A stretch of 64,000 nucleotides of DNA from Myrica gale (GCA_963930655.1 OZ005613.1:12594501-12658500), one strand, 5' to 3'. Counted from the first letter of the stretch, positions 10,050-21,695 are shown. Notes: a model not told the origin generated them from the sequence alone. Made by a program: numbers and translations.

Positions 10050-11660
10050 AACAACCTAAGAGGGGGTTATTGTGTTTAACAAAAACTTACCAATTTTTCG
10101 ATAAAAACACAGATCTGAAAAATGTTATTTCTCTAAAAATAAAAATGCAGATCTGAATATACTAAATGATAAGCTAATTATAAACAATGAATCATGAATC
10201 ATAAAGCATCACAAATATGGATATGAAAAGAATAATAAGTGAGATAGAGTTAGAGAGATAATACCGTATTTGTAGGTGGTTCGGCCAACACTTGTCTATG
10301 TCCACCCCCAAGGCAATTGACTTCCTTGGGCTTCCTTCACTATTCTCCAATAGAAAATACACCTTAGCTTCCCGAGTGCTAAGGAACCTTTACAAAGTGT
10401 TTTTTGAGCTTACACTTTAACTCATTCTCACAAATCCTCACCACCTAGAGGATTTCTTCTACTCTTACAAGTAGGACTAAGTGTTTTCCCAACACTCAAA
10501 TGTTTTACAAAAAATGGCTACAATGAAGGCTCTCTAAGCCGAATGAGCAAATGAGGCACAAAAGTGTGGAATGACTCTCTAAGCCAAATAAGCAAGTGGA
10601 AAGCTCAATAGAGTGCAAGAAGACAAGATTATCAAAGGAAAGCTAAAGATTGGAAGGTGTGAGTACAAACCTTTTTGGTTGGAGAGTTCTTCTTTCTTCT
10701 TCAATGCACTTTCTCTCTCTAGAAGTTAGGGAAAAGAGAACTTGCAAGTGTGTTGTCCCTTCTTCAAGAAATCTCTTTCTTTTGGAGGCTAAGTCATCAA
10801 TGATGAACAATAGAGGAAGATTAAACAATGAGAGCTTTGATCTTGGAAGAATCAGCATGTAATTTCTTTGGATATAGCTTTCTCTCTTTGGAAGGATATA
10901 TGTTGAATGATGATGCAACTCTCTCTTCTTGAAGAAATTTCTCTTCCTTTGAAGGTTGGGTTGTCAATGATGAGTAAGAGAAGAAGCTTTGACAATGAGA
11001 GCCCAGGACTTGAAGGAATCAGCAAATAGATTTCTATGGATCTTGGCTTTTTCTCTCTCTAGATATTGCGATGATGGTCGAGCTTTTTCTTCTCTCTTCA
11101 AAACGTTCTTCTTATAGCCCTTAAGTCTTCAACGATCATAAATGGTCTTCTGGTAAAATCAGAGAGCCGTTGGAGGTCATTTGATGCAATTTTGAATCAC
11201 TTTGAACGATCTGACGTTATTCCAGAATTTCTGCAAATTCGCACTGTGTCGACACCATGTTTTCATTTCTCGGGAGACAGTGCAATGTGTCGACACATGG
11301 TCTTCAATGTGTCGACACATTGAACACTTAGTCTGAAAATGTTGTCGACAATGAAATTTTGCATTCTGGAGTTGGCCTCTCGGGTGTAGGTGCAATGTGT
11401 CGACACTTAGTGTTGGAGAGTTTTTCAGCAACTTCAAATTCTTCAATCCATTCCAAAACTTCTTTAAACACATACAATATGAAAAATTGATCTTATCAAC
11501 TTGTGTAATGTTGTTCAAGTGCTCTTAGAAATATTTTAAAGAGTGAAACCTCAATCCTTTTAAAAACAAATTGGACATTATGGATTGACAATGTAAAACC
11601 TAAAATCTTCAAAACTTAGAAACTTTTGTTATCATCAAAATCAACTATGGATTGTATTTG
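10050..11660 (-). mobile_element. LTR-like retroelement sequence, reverse orientation (probable solo or partial LTR)
   Basis: The block contains 'taggtggttcggccaacac', a stretch about a 'taagagggggtta' edge, several 'cactctctaagcc'-type repeats, five palindromic gtGTCGACac motifs (11240-11410), and a right edge 'gttatcatcaaaatcaa'. The same architecture in the opposite direction is seen at 32815-34020 ('gattttgatgatt' to 'gccgaaccacctaaaaatcacg'). No coding domain is inside it, so it looks like LTR sequence. I could not fix TG/CA ends or a target duplication. The small ORFs here are not genes. Confidence 0.5.
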
Positions 11661-11819
11661 ATGTATTTGGAAATCAATTAATGAAAATTTTATTTCGATC
11701 AATTTAATAAGGTTTTAATTTTATAATTGATCATAATATTCTAGGGTATTAGAAATCTTTTTTCATTCCTTGTTTGTCATATGAGTTCTAGAGTGTTAGA
11801 AATATTATGCAAACTATAT

Positions 11820-11967
11820 TTACGAAAAAACGATCTGGATCACTTATTACCGGACCGTTTTGGACTGGATCGGACCGGTCCTTAAATTTAGGCACAACCA
11901 GAAATTCGATCTGACCAGATTTCTATCCAAAAATCGGAAGATTTTTGGGTTGTTCAACCCTACTACT
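11820..11967. mobile_element. End fragment of a hAT-like non-autonomous element
   Basis: The stretch has repeated 'ggaccggtcc', 'ccggaccg' wording and ends 'ttgttcaaccctac', close to the reverse complement of the hAT terminal motif GTAGGG(A/T)TG. It resembles the right part (56510-56695) of the complete element at 55610-56695. Only one end is visible. Confidence 0.45.
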
Positions 11968-13249
11968 TTCTAGTATTTTCAAATCAGTTCACTTCCCCTT
12001 GCTAAGGAAAGAAGAAGAAGAAGAATACATCTCCACGCCCTTACCGTACTCAAAATGACAGCCACACCTACATAAAACGCATCTCCTGTTTCCTTCACCG
12101 AACTCCATGGATCGTCTTTATTTTTTATTTTTTTATTTTGTAATCACATTGCCTTTGTCATTGGGTCTCTGACATTTTGCTTCGATTGAAATCAAAGGGA
12201 ACTTTTTTTTTTCTGAGAAAGAAAATTAGAACTACATTAATAAAGTATACAAAATTTGAAGTTTTGTTCTGTGCATGTTTTTTCGGTTTGCCCCTTGAGG
12301 ATGATTTTTTTACAGACTCCTTAGGCTAAAGAGTAAAGTCCACAGATTTATTTCTCCTCTGCTGTTCAGCTTGCTGTTGCTGCCAAATATGTACTTCAGA
12401 TTTCCATACTTATTTTACAAGTTCTAATCCTTTTATTTTTTGTTATCAATATCTGGAATTTCATTCCCTGTGGGTTTAGGAGATGCTTTTGGATGCAGAG
12501 TATTAGTTGTAAATATGAAGAGATGAAAGATGGCTCCTCTGAGGAGCCTTCCGTTGAGACCCACAAGTCACAACTATCTGCTCTCATGCACACACATCTA
12601 AGGAAATTTCTATTACACACTGTTTCAACACTTCATTACTAACTCACTCTTTTTTCAGATGGTTCCTAGTTACGTTTCTTTTCTCACGCTTTTTTCTTTA
12701 TGTTCACTCGCACACCTCACTCTAATTTCAACTCCTTATGTGTCTCTCTACTGTTTTTCTTATCTGTCACTTCACCGCTCTCAACTCTTTTTTTTTTCTT
12801 CATCTTTTTAACTCTACAGAAATGAGCTGATGCCATGCTTATTGATAGTACGTTGAGTCGGCGGATTACGGTAGGTTAAGATAGATTTTTTCAGCTCCAT
12901 GTTCTTGAAGCTTCTTCCAGTCTAGCCCTTTTTGCACAATACAAGAATACTATAGAATGCCGATGCTGATTTGCAACAACTTCCTCCTATAAACTTCCTA
13001 CTTCAAGGAAGCCGGGCCGCTTATGAGAAATTTAAAGATAAACTCTAGTTTTTATCGATAATTCAACAATGTTTTTTATTTGATTGTTGTTAATGGAGCA
13101 TATGCCAAGCAATGTACATAATATGTATAAAGATAATCTTAAAAAAAAAAAAAAATTTGTAAATCATTCCACCTACCTCGCATATTTCTGGCTTCATCAT
13201 ATTCTTGGCTTCAAATACTCTGAATATTGAGATTGTGATAAGATAGAAA
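11968..13249. other. Gene-free stretch
   Basis: I recognise no protein family, RNA gene or transposon end here. There are pyrimidine-rich runs (12640-12820), a GAA-rich patch at 12000-12030 and one poly-A run near 13140. Small ORFs on the minus strand look random. Confidence 0.5.
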
Positions 13250-13585
13250 ACTAAATATCTATTTTTTTTAGAGTTGAGGCAGTAGTATCTGTAACCTGAA
13301 AAAAAATGCTCCATATAAATCTTTCTTTATCAAAAATATCTCAAAACAATAGTCATTTGCTCTCGTTTGGATTTGTCTCGAGCTTCATCGACTATAATAC
13401 AAAACTTTACATCTCCAATTTCATCATGAATTGTATTTCGTACATTTCTTTCAACAATGTACAAAATCTCATTCTGAATTGCTGATAGTACATTTTCTAA
13501 AACAACTTCACCAAGATCTTCATTATACGAAGCCAAAAGTTTTATCATGTCAATAAAATTACTTTGATTTTGGAGGTTATACTTC
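13250..13585 (-). pseudogene. hAT-type (TTF zinc-finger/DUF4371) transposase, downstream part
   Basis: Reading the minus strand downward from 13585: YNLQNQSNFIDMIKLLASYN, EVVLENV, then QNEILYIVERNVRNTIHDEIGD, VKFCIIVDEARDKSKREQM and IVLRY. This is the DUF4371 region of plant hAT-like TTF zinc-finger proteins, with the conserved FCIIVDEA block. After IVLRYF a stop/frameshift occurs, but homology continues in another frame (DKERFIWSIFF, TDTTASTLKK) to about 13255. The upstream half lies at 22518-22990, on the far side of a 8.9-kb CACTA insertion. The hAT dimerisation domain expected further downstream is not seen. Confidence 0.82.
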
Positions 13586-13889
13586 CACTACAAAAAAAGG
13601 GTTTATAGCTGTGGTCTCTAAAAATGATGCTAAAGGGTGTTTTGCAAAAAAACGCCACTAAAGAGGGTCTATAGCGGCTGTCTTTTTAGCGGGGGTCAGT
13701 GACCGCCAATATAGACCCCCTTTAGCAGCGTTTTTTGCAAAATGCCGCTAAAAGTGGTACCTATAGCAGCGGTCTTTGTAGCGGTGTTTGTCTGTATGCT
13801 TTGAGTTTTAGGTAATTTCATGTTTCAAATGGTAGATTCATGGTCATTCCACAAGCTTTGTGATCTTGGATTTTATATCTTCTCTACAG

Positions 13890-14925
13890 AATGTCTAGGC
13901 AGTTGGAGTTCAAAACTTTTTGCAATTGCTTTGCTGGCATCAGGTCAGAGTTCGACTATAACAGGAACATATGCAGGGCAATATGTTATGCAGGTATTCT
14001 CCTAATTGAATATACACCTTTTTCACCAAGAAAGAAAAAAAAAAAAGAATATACACCTTTTTCAGTTCTTCTATTTTTGGCAAAATTATATCTTAAAGTC
14101 ACGTCAACATGCTCTCCGTGTCGAATATTCGAAGTGTATTTTATTTTTTCATCTAGGCTTATAACTTAAAACTCAAAGCATATAGACAAGTTCTGTTTTC
14201 CTTTTTTGAACAGCCAATGAACAAGAAAGCTCGCAAAGTAGCTCACATTATCCATATTTGTGTTCATGACATCCCTGGTCCATAATTGAGCAATCAGATA
14301 CTTTTCAGTGAACTTTCAATGTTAATGGTTCAACTTCAGTTTCTCAACGACTAATGTCTGCATTTCCATTGTATGAACATACTTCTCTTTGAAGATTTAC
14401 ATATCTTCATCTTGTATGGATTTCTCGATTTGCCGTTGAAGCCATGTATCCGAAATTTTTTAACTCGAGCTTGGCTATAGTCCCTCGTTTAATTGTTGCA
14501 GTTATTGGTGGCTCTGCTGGGGCAGGAAGGCTAATCATCATTACATCAGTAAGAATTCAATCTTGCCAATTCACTCTCATTTCCATAATTCGGGTCTTTA
14601 TTCTGAACTGATTCATTTCACTTGAAAAGTGTCGCCAGCTTTACATTTTTATACTGTGGCAAAATAGTATGTTTGCATGAGGTAATTCCTCGTTGTATAA
14701 GCAACATGAAGAGAAACTTTCCTTGAACATACATCACACATAGGCTTGAATTCCTCCATCATGGCATCATGCATTGCTTCGGAAATTGAATGTTCCTGAC
14801 CGTATTTAGTGTAGCTGCAGCTGACTTTTGAGGTGTTATTTGTCAGATGATTTTATCATTTGAGCTCCCTTTTGCTCTCATTCAACTTCTCAAGTTCACC
14901 AGCAATAGGATCAAGATGGGGACGT
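13890..14925 (+). pseudogene. NRAMP-type metal transporter, captured exons
   Basis: Exon 13890-13993 (CTACAG acceptor, CAG|GTATTC donor) encodes [20 protein letters not shown] then [12 protein letters not shown], the hallmark TM6 region and consensus transport signature of NRAMP divalent-metal transporters. A second block, about 14440-14548, reads LAIVPRLIVAVIGGSAGAGR and LIIITS before GTAAGA, with one base lost near 14472. A third, 14847-14925, reads MILSFELPFALIQLLKF TSNRIKMG and is cut in mid-exon by a CACTA-B element. The exon resumes at 21679-21695. The remaining two thirds of the transporter are missing, so this is captured cargo of the surrounding CACTA-A element. Confidence 0.88.
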
Positions 14926-16005
14926 CACTACAAGAAATTATGGTTTAGGTGACAAAATTTTGGGTGTCAAATTAAAATTTGTCACCTAAAGTGAATTTTC
15001 CATGACAAAATATTAATTTCGTCACCCAAAACCATTCAGGAACTCCAAAACCGTCCGGAGCTTTCACAACAACGTTCGGACGTATTGCTGGTGTGACGAC
15101 ATACACGTGTCGCGAATGAGTGAAGAAAAAAACCGTCATAAAAAAAAACATAACGTCCAGACTCTGAAGATACCTGTTCGGACTCGCTGCAGGGTGACAA
15201 ATTCCACATCGTCGTAACTGAGTGACAATTAGAATCGTCACAATTTTTACAATACCGTCTGGACTCTATTTATACACAGTCCGAACGTCCATTACCTAAA
15301 GAATAGTAGTCGTCAGGGTAGAGTGACAAATTAAAAATCGTCATGAATACTCAATTAAGTCCTGACATCATAAATCACGTTCTAACGGCAAAAATACCCA
15401 AGTCCGGACGGTACAAAAAAAGGTCCGCACAATTATAAGTTCAGACACTTGACATCGATACAGTCCTGACAAAGAAAGAGCGTGCAGACTGTATAAGTTC
15501 TAGAACCATTTCGAATCGGACATATTTAATGACGTTAAATTTGAAAGGGCCACGTGTCAGTATAATCGTTGAAACCCGTCCGAACGCTATTATAACACGT
15601 TCGGACGGTTATTGGCCACATTAAACCGATAGACTTTGTCAAAATCTCAAACTCACTTTCGTACTTTTCTCTCAGTTTTCACTCTCCATTCCATATTTCT
15701 CAAAGAACTTCAGGTAAAACCTTTTTTTATGTTGTTTTATTTATGTATTTCGATTAAATAACGTCGATTGTTAGATTGTTTAGTTTGTTATGGTGTTTTA
15801 TTTTATGAAATTAGTCTATTTGGCTAGTGTTCGTCGAATCACGTACGGACGCCGTGACGTCTAGACTTGTTGTAAACCGTCAGGACTGTTATTGTACATG
15901 CGGACGTCTTTTATTATGTCCGGACGTCCTAAAATTTAAACGACACAGTTTGACTATCTTGCGAACGGTTTATGCTCATGTTCGGACGGTTTTGCTAGGT
16001 TGACC

Positions 16006-16401
16006 ATGGAACACTTTGGAAGAAGTATCACCAATGTCGAAGGACAGACAGAGCGACCAGCCTGGGCAGACGCGTATTTAGCGGAGTTAAACGAGAGTAT
16101 TCGGGCGATCATGCAGCCGACACATTGATTGAGCATGGAGCTCCAATGCCGCTTGACCGGTCTGGAGACGAAACTTGCTCTGACGGATAGGGCTATAACG
16201 GAAGATTTTAATATTATGCAGAGGGAACTAATAAGGATGAGAGAACAATTGTCTCAATTGTCCCATTTTGTCCATACCGTTCCGGTACAACTGCAGACAC
16301 TCGTCAGACGGGTGGATAATATGAAGGAGCATTTGGCACATGTTCGTGATGCCCTTGGACAAGATTTGTACGAGTCAGTCGCAGCTCGTGATTTGAACTA
16401 G
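16006..16401 (+). pseudogene. Coiled-coil module related to the C-terminus of the transposon protein at 18117-19293
   Basis: From ATG 16006 the frame reads MEHFGRSITNV, then RPAWADAYLAELNESIRAIM and QPTH, a TGA at 16126, and then in the same frame ELQCRLTGLETKLALTDR to VRRVDNMKEHLAHVRDALGQ. Heptad-like Leu/Ile spacing suggests a coiled coil. The order RP(A/S)W...EL...QPTH...L..LE.K...EHL..VRD is also found at 18980-19270, so this is a duplicated C-terminal module. It has its own upstream leader-like DNA (15640-15720), resembling that before 18117. No enzymatic motif. One in-frame stop. Confidence 0.6.
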
Positions 16402-17728
16402 TCTTCTGTTTCTGCTTTAAACTTAGTAATTTATTTATCGTTTTAAAGGACCGTTTGTAGCTTGTAATAGACATTACGATTGTGGTTTTTTATTCAGTTG
16501 TTGGATTATTTTCGATATTTTATATTAATTATGTCTTTTTCGGTAGATTAAATTTATTACATTTTAAACGGATAATTATGTAAAATTAAATAAGTAGTTA
16601 CAATTAAATTGATGAATAGTTATAATTGATATTTAATATAAAAATATGATTAATTATATATATTTTTTATGTATGTAAAATAAAGATATTAAGTTAAATA
16701 TTTGTGACAAATTATATTTAGTTGAATGAAATAAATTAAATTATTTACTTAAGTTACCTCATTTTAATAAATTAGGTTTGGTGAAATAAATTAAATTGTG
16801 TTAATTAAATTGTGAAATAAATCTCCTATCCATTCGGACTCTCTACATGAGCGTCCGGACTCCTGCATCGCTATCAAAAGTATGTGACACTCTCTCTGGA
16901 ATGGTGCTTGGGACTGTCCAGACGTTCACTAAACCGTCGCATGGCGTGCACGTGTTTTCGTTATATGAAAGTTGAAAACGGTTGTATCCGTCTGCACGTG
17001 TATAAGAAGTCCGGACGGGATTCACCGTATATTCAGCGAAACGTGCGCTTCCACGTCGCGTTAATTCATTGCAACGTACGAAATAGACGTGCGGACGCAT
17101 TAATGAAACGTCTGAACGTTTTAATCATGCTGAACGGTTTTAAACGGTTTAAAGTTTGGCATTAATACGGAATACGATGATTGGGCCACGTGTGCGAAAG
17201 TCAGTCCGGACGGCTATAATTGGGTTCAGACGCGATCGACGTATTTTGAAAAGATGAACAGTTTGTCATTTTCACGAACCCTGTATGTTTTCCCTCAAAA
17301 AATCAAAAAACTCAAGTTTTTTCTTCACAAATCTCGACGTAATATCACTCTCACGTGTATCTAATCACATCCAGGTATGTTTTGCTTATTTTTAACAAGA
17401 TTTTAACGGTGAAAACTTCTTTTTTTATATATAGTTTTATGTATAGAATTTCAATTATATTTTTTGTATAGTAGATTGTGTTTTTTTATTGATTTTTACG
17501 TAGAAATTGATAATGTTAAGTGTTAGGTTTGTTTTAAGTATATTAGTTTGTGTTTTGGTGTAATTTTTGGGCGAGTGGGGGAGGTGGAGGGACGCTGCCA
17601 TGTCTGAGTTAACACGGTCATCGTTCACACAACGTTCGGACACATTATGTGGGCGTCCAGACACTTATTTGGGCGTTCGGTCTCATGTCGTAGTGTTTTT
17701 GGTGGTATACATTGTCGTTTTGATTATG

Positions 17729-17967
17729 TCCGGACTCTCTTTCAAGGAAGTCCGGACGCTTTAATATTAAATTGAAATAATTTTTTTTATCGTCTCAGGG
17801 TTGGGATGTCCGGACTGTCTTTCAACGTAGTCCAGAAGCTTTAATGTTAAATTGAAATAAATTTTTAAATCGTTTTAGGGTTGGGATGTCCGGACTGTCT
17901 TTAAACGCAGTCCGGACGCTTTAATGTTAAATTTAAATAGTTTTTTATCTTCGAAGGGTTGGGACGG
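17729..17967. repeat. Three tandem copies of an 80-bp repeat
   Basis: Units start at 17729, 17809 and 17889. Each opens with 'tccggactgtcttt', has an inner 'agtccggacgcttt', an AT-rich middle ('aatgttaaattgaaata') and closes with 'agggttggga'. They lie inside CACTA-B just upstream of the 18117 gene and multiply the 'tccggac' motif found across the element. Confidence 0.9.
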
Positions 17968-18116
17968 GTATCCAAATCCAATATGTTGACATTTTGTTCA
18001 TGTCCGGACGTTTATATTACACGTCCAGACGTATATATTTCGGTTCGGACGGTGTAGTTTGTGTTCGAACGTTGTGCTGACCATGCGAACGTTATTTTGT
18101 GCAGATTTATTAAAAA

Positions 18117-19293
18117 ATGAGTAAGCGTCCACGTACCAGCGGCCAGGCTGATGAGGAGCAATCTTCCACTCGAGCTTTGACAGTGGAGCAGCATACAACT
18201 ATCATTATGTCTCGCTCGATTGTTGTCGAGCGGGACATCAAATTGGCCGACTTTAATGACCTCACATTTGAAGGTCGGACGCTTCCGAAAGTGGTGGAGG
18301 GGTTAGGTTGGCTTCCATTGATCCACAGGACTGGCAATGCGTCGAAAAATATGGTGCGAGAATTTTATTACTCCATATAACGGGCGAGGGACCTCGAAGA
18401 GCCTAGTATGGAGGTCACTGTCCGTAACGTTCTTATCATATTCTCGTCGGACGAGCTGGCGAATTTCTTGGGGTACGAGAGAGATTTGACAGTGTTCCCA
18501 ATCCTGCCAATGAGCGAGGAGGGCCGGCCTACTAAGGCTGAGGTATTTTGGACCATGCTGGGGGATGATACAGCGATCTTGGACGGAGCCTATATGGTAC
18601 ACGAGCAGTTGCTTCCTTTCTGGCGGATCATGCATCTGATCCTATGCTCTTCCATCGACTCGAAGAAGCACACCACAGAGCTACCGTATAGCCGGGCCAA
18701 GTTCCTGTACTTGGTAGTTGTACGGGGGCTATCTGTTGATATAACATCATACATCTACCAGTCCATTCGTGCAGAGGCCTTGAAGATTGATGCTTCGACT
18801 TCATTGCCGCACGAGATTCTTCTGACCCAGTTCCTGTACGCCATTCTGGTACCAGAGGGTGGTGACGAGCCGAAGGCGCTTCCACTGGGGGTGATCAACA
18901 AGACCACGCTCTCCAAATCGATGGCCCAGACACGCCGAGCGCTGCAAGCCGCACAGTTTGCTAGAGGAAGACGACAGGAGCAGCCCGCGGAGGCAACGAC
19001 CGAGTTGGATGGACGATATGATGACGGAGCTGTCTCAGCGGATGCAGTTGGTCTTGCAGCCCACCCATTGCATGGTCAGTCATATTAGTCGTTGTCTGAC
19101 AACTTTGGAGCAGAAGGTCACCGACATGGATGCTGTGTGGTAGAAAGAGGTCGTTGTGCTTAAGGAGAGTTTGAGGTACGTGGCAACCGGTGCAGATCTT
19201 TTTCCTCTGACTGAGCGGGTCATGCTGATAGAGGAGCACCTTCGTCAAGTCCGTGATATTGTAAACATGAATGGGATAGGACCTATCACCTGA
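18117..19293 (+). pseudogene. Putative plant transposon protein (CACTA accessory gene)
   Basis: Start MSKRPRTSGQADEEQ at 18117. Landmarks follow: VVEGLGWLPLIH, VREFYYSI, then a stop at 18378 with the frame continuing (MEVTVRNVLIIFSSDELANF, LGYERDL), then LLPFWRIMHLILCSS, ELPYSRAKFLYLVVVRGLSV and LPHEILLTQFLYAI. This order matches the 'putative plant transposon protein' domain found in plant CACTA and other repeats; its role is unknown. Near 18957 the frame shifts by one to a C-terminal coiled-coil module (RPSWMDDMMTEL, LQPTHCM) with a stop at 19141 and a final stop at 19291. Decayed, but with long open stretches. Confidence 0.7.
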
Positions 19294-19366
19294 AGAAATT
19301 AGAGTTAAGTATGAATGTCATCATTGTTTGCAGTATTGTTTGTATTTTCATATTTGAAGGAACAAT

Positions 19367-19589
19367 ATGGATAAGAGCTGGATTTATGAGGCTGATAGAC
19401 TCAAAAGTGCGAAGTATAGTGATGGTGTTCGAGATTTTATAAGTGTTGCTCGTAGTTATGCAGATAGTCGGGGTCTGATAAGATGTCCATGTAAGAATGT
19501 GTTGTTCCAACGTGTGGATGGAATGGAGGATCATTGATTCATAATTGGGTTTGACCAGAGTTACACTCAATGGGTATTTCACGGAGAGT
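19367..19589 (+). pseudogene. TnpD N-terminal transposase-associated domain
   Basis: ATG 19367 gives MDKSWIYEADRLKSAKYSDG, then VRDFISVARSYADSRGLIRC, PCKNVLF..., a stop in place of the usual HL (EDH*FIIGF), and SYTQWVFHGE. This is the plant transposase-associated domain that precedes the tnp2 DDE core in CACTA TnpD proteins; the Cys-rich 'IxCPCxxC' is reduced to RCPCKNV. The catalytic tnp2 segment that should follow is gone: about 10 bp later the TnpA-type gene begins. That points to an internal deletion. Confidence 0.78.
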
Positions 19590-19599
19590 AAATTTTAGA

Positions 19600-20777
19600 A
19601 GTTCCTAATCGGGTGGTGAATTTAGAACCTGAACCGGGCAACGATGATTCTGAGGGAAACATAAATGATGATATGAGAGACATGTTAGAAGATTTTGAGG
19701 CGGGAGCAGGGAAGAATGGACTCGTGTTTGTGATCCGAAGAAGAGGCGTTGGGCACCCGTATCCCGATATGAACAAGGAAAAATGGACTCATGTTTGTGA
19801 TTTATTCGCGAGCGAGGAATTTCAGGTAAAATATTTTCTTTCCGATCTGAATGTTTATTTTAGCCATATGTTTAATTTGTGTTACCAATTGTAAATGTAC
19901 AATGTAGAGGAGGAGTGCAATCAACAAGAAGAATAGAGCTAAGCTGAAGATTGTACACACATCAGGAGCGAGGTCCTTCCAACGCGCTAGAGCGTTGTTA
20001 GTAAGTAATAAAATTTACATTTTTATTATTTATTATTTAAATAAATGACTTAGATATTTTTATATGCATGTTCTATATTTCTTTTGGTGTACAGAAAAAC
20101 CCAGAATCTGATGAAATTAGTCCTTCGTTGCTTTATAAAAAGACGCATACTACTAAGGATGGCATGTGGACTTCTAAAGATGCACGAGAAAATTTTGTAA
20201 GTTGTAAAGTTTGTTTTAATGATGCATTCGTATGCGTTTATGTTTCATATGTACTATTTTTATCTAGTTTTCTATTTTTTTAGGAAAAAATAGAGGCGTT
20301 ACAGTTGCAACACGTGTTAGAGGGAAAGTCATACACCGAAGTGGAGATCTTCACTGAGGTGTTGTGGACGAAAGCGAGTTACATGCGAGGTTTAGGCCTT
20401 TCAATACGGTCTGTTGGATCATCTTCATCAGCATCGTCTGTTAATATGTCTCGGGGATTGGAGAAGATCAGATTACAGATTGAGGAGATGAGGGCTAGAC
20501 AGTTGGAATATGAAGCGCTTCTGGTTAAGCGGTCAGATATGGAGCAGACGATGTGAGAGCATCTGCAGATGATGGAGGAGCAGCAACGGAAGAAAGACGA
20601 AGAACTGATGAAGATGATGGCGGAGCAGCAACGGAAAAAATACGAAGAGCACCAGAAGATGATGTAGGAGCAGTAAAAGAACCTAGTGGAACAACAAGAA
20701 CGGATGATGCAAATAATGGTGGAACAGCTGATGGAGCACATGAGACAGATGCAATCTCATTCGACATCCAAACGATA
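19600..20777 (+). pseudogene. TnpA-type plant transposase (Transposase_24, Ptta/En/Spm family)
   Basis: Four exons with good borders: about 19600-19825 (...MNKEKWTHVCDLFASEEFQ, GTAAAA), 19908-20000 (RRSAINKKNRAKLKIVHTSG, RSFQRAR, GTAAGT), 20095-20196 (NPESDEISPSLLYKKTHTTK DGMW, GTAAGT) and 20284 onward (EALQLQHVLEGKSYTEVEIF). The W..vcd.F...eFq, R.S..NK.NR.K....HTsG..SF and E...l....THt.kdG.w blocks mark the En/Spm TnpA-like DNA-binding protein family. A TGA at 20554 interrupts a Glu/Gln/Met-rich coiled coil that continues in frame (with two more stops) to about 20777. TnpA proteins bind subterminal repeats, here plausibly the cgtccggacg motifs. Confidence 0.82.
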
Positions 20778-20789
20778 ATTTGGGTAAAT

Positions 20790-21675
20790 TTATATAATTT
20801 TTACTATTTTGTTAGTACTTATCCATTATGTATTTTATTTACTTTTAATAACGATTGCATATTTGTAGATATTTTATTTTATTATGAGCAGTAAATATCT
20901 TCATATTTATGTTATTTTATAAATTTTAATTAAATTAATTCAAATATATAGAAAACCTTTCGCACGGGTGTTACATGTCATTCGCACGGATATTTTTTTG
21001 TTGTAGCGTGCGCACGCATAGCTATCCGTTCGTACACTTTGTTTTAAATTATGTAGTTCGAACGGTGTATATAACGTCCACACGTTCTTAAAATAAGAAA
21101 TCGTGCGCACGATACACCAAAACGTTCGAACGTGTGAAACGTTCGAACGTGTGCAACGTACAACGAGTCTGAACTGTATACGTAAAGGTTCGAACCGCGT
21201 TTTCAGATGACAAAATAAATTTCATCATAATGAAACTACGGTGAGGACGTCTTCATGAATACGTCCGAATATATTCACATAAGCGTTCGAACTTTAATAT
21301 ACAACGGTCCAGACGTTTATTGTGTGACAAAATGTATTTTCGTCGCATTGGATTAATTGTTCACATGAGCTGTGCGAACGTTCAGAGAGAACGTTCGCAC
21401 AACTCATGTGAAGTGATGGATTGTACTGGGCATGACGATTTTGAATATCGTCAGTATAACACCAAAACGTTTGGAAGGTTTATAAACCATCTGAACAGTT
21501 TTACGTGACAGAATACGAAAATCGTCACCCAAAACCTTTGCTGACAGGCTTTAGGTGACAAACTGGGTGACAACCCGGTTTTGTCACCCAAAACGTCACC
21601 CAAAACCTTAGGTGACGAAATTTGTACTTTGGGTGACAATTTTTTTTGTCACCCAAAGTGTTTTTTCTTGTAGTG
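20790..21675 (+). repeat. 3' subterminal region of CACTA-B
   Basis: The region is gene-free, with dense 'cgttcgaacg', 'cgttcggac' and 'gttcgcac' motifs on both strands, then paired 'gtgacaaa..tttgtcac' arms up to the CACTA end. It is paralogous to 4055-4817. The short ORFs are not genes. Confidence 0.8.
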
Positions 21676-21678
21676 CAT

Positions 21679-21695
21679 ATGCAAACTCTAGAATG
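21679..21695 (+). pseudogene. Remainder of the NRAMP exon split by CACTA-B
   Basis: After the CACTA-B right end the sequence 'atgcaaactctagaatg' is followed by a GTGAG donor. Joined in frame to the NRAMP exon ending at 14925 it adds the ANSR-type residues expected after 'KMG' in this transporter family. It shows that the insertion landed inside an exon. Confidence 0.7.

Larger units (their letters stand above)
14926..21675 (+). mobile_element. CACTA family B element with degenerate transposase genes
   Basis: The left end is CACTACAAGAAATTATGG followed by 'taggtgacaaaatt'; the right end is 'gtcacccaaagtgttttttCTTGTAGTG'. The flanking triplets are CGT and CAT (two of three identical). The outer about 700 bp on each side and the region 15000-18100 are crowded with variants of 'cgtccggacg/cgttcggacg', the probable transposase-binding repeats. 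Genes inside, all plus strand: a coiled-coil module (16006), a putative plant transposon protein (18117), a TnpD N-terminal domain (19367) and a TnpA-type Transposase_24 gene (19600). The large tnp2 catalytic core is absent, so the copy is non-autonomous. Confidence 0.88.

Noticed and set aside
16843..17165. Overlapping 85-93 codon frames on both strands
   Set aside because: They are produced by the repeated 'cgtccggacg' motifs of CACTA-B, which keep several frames open by composition.
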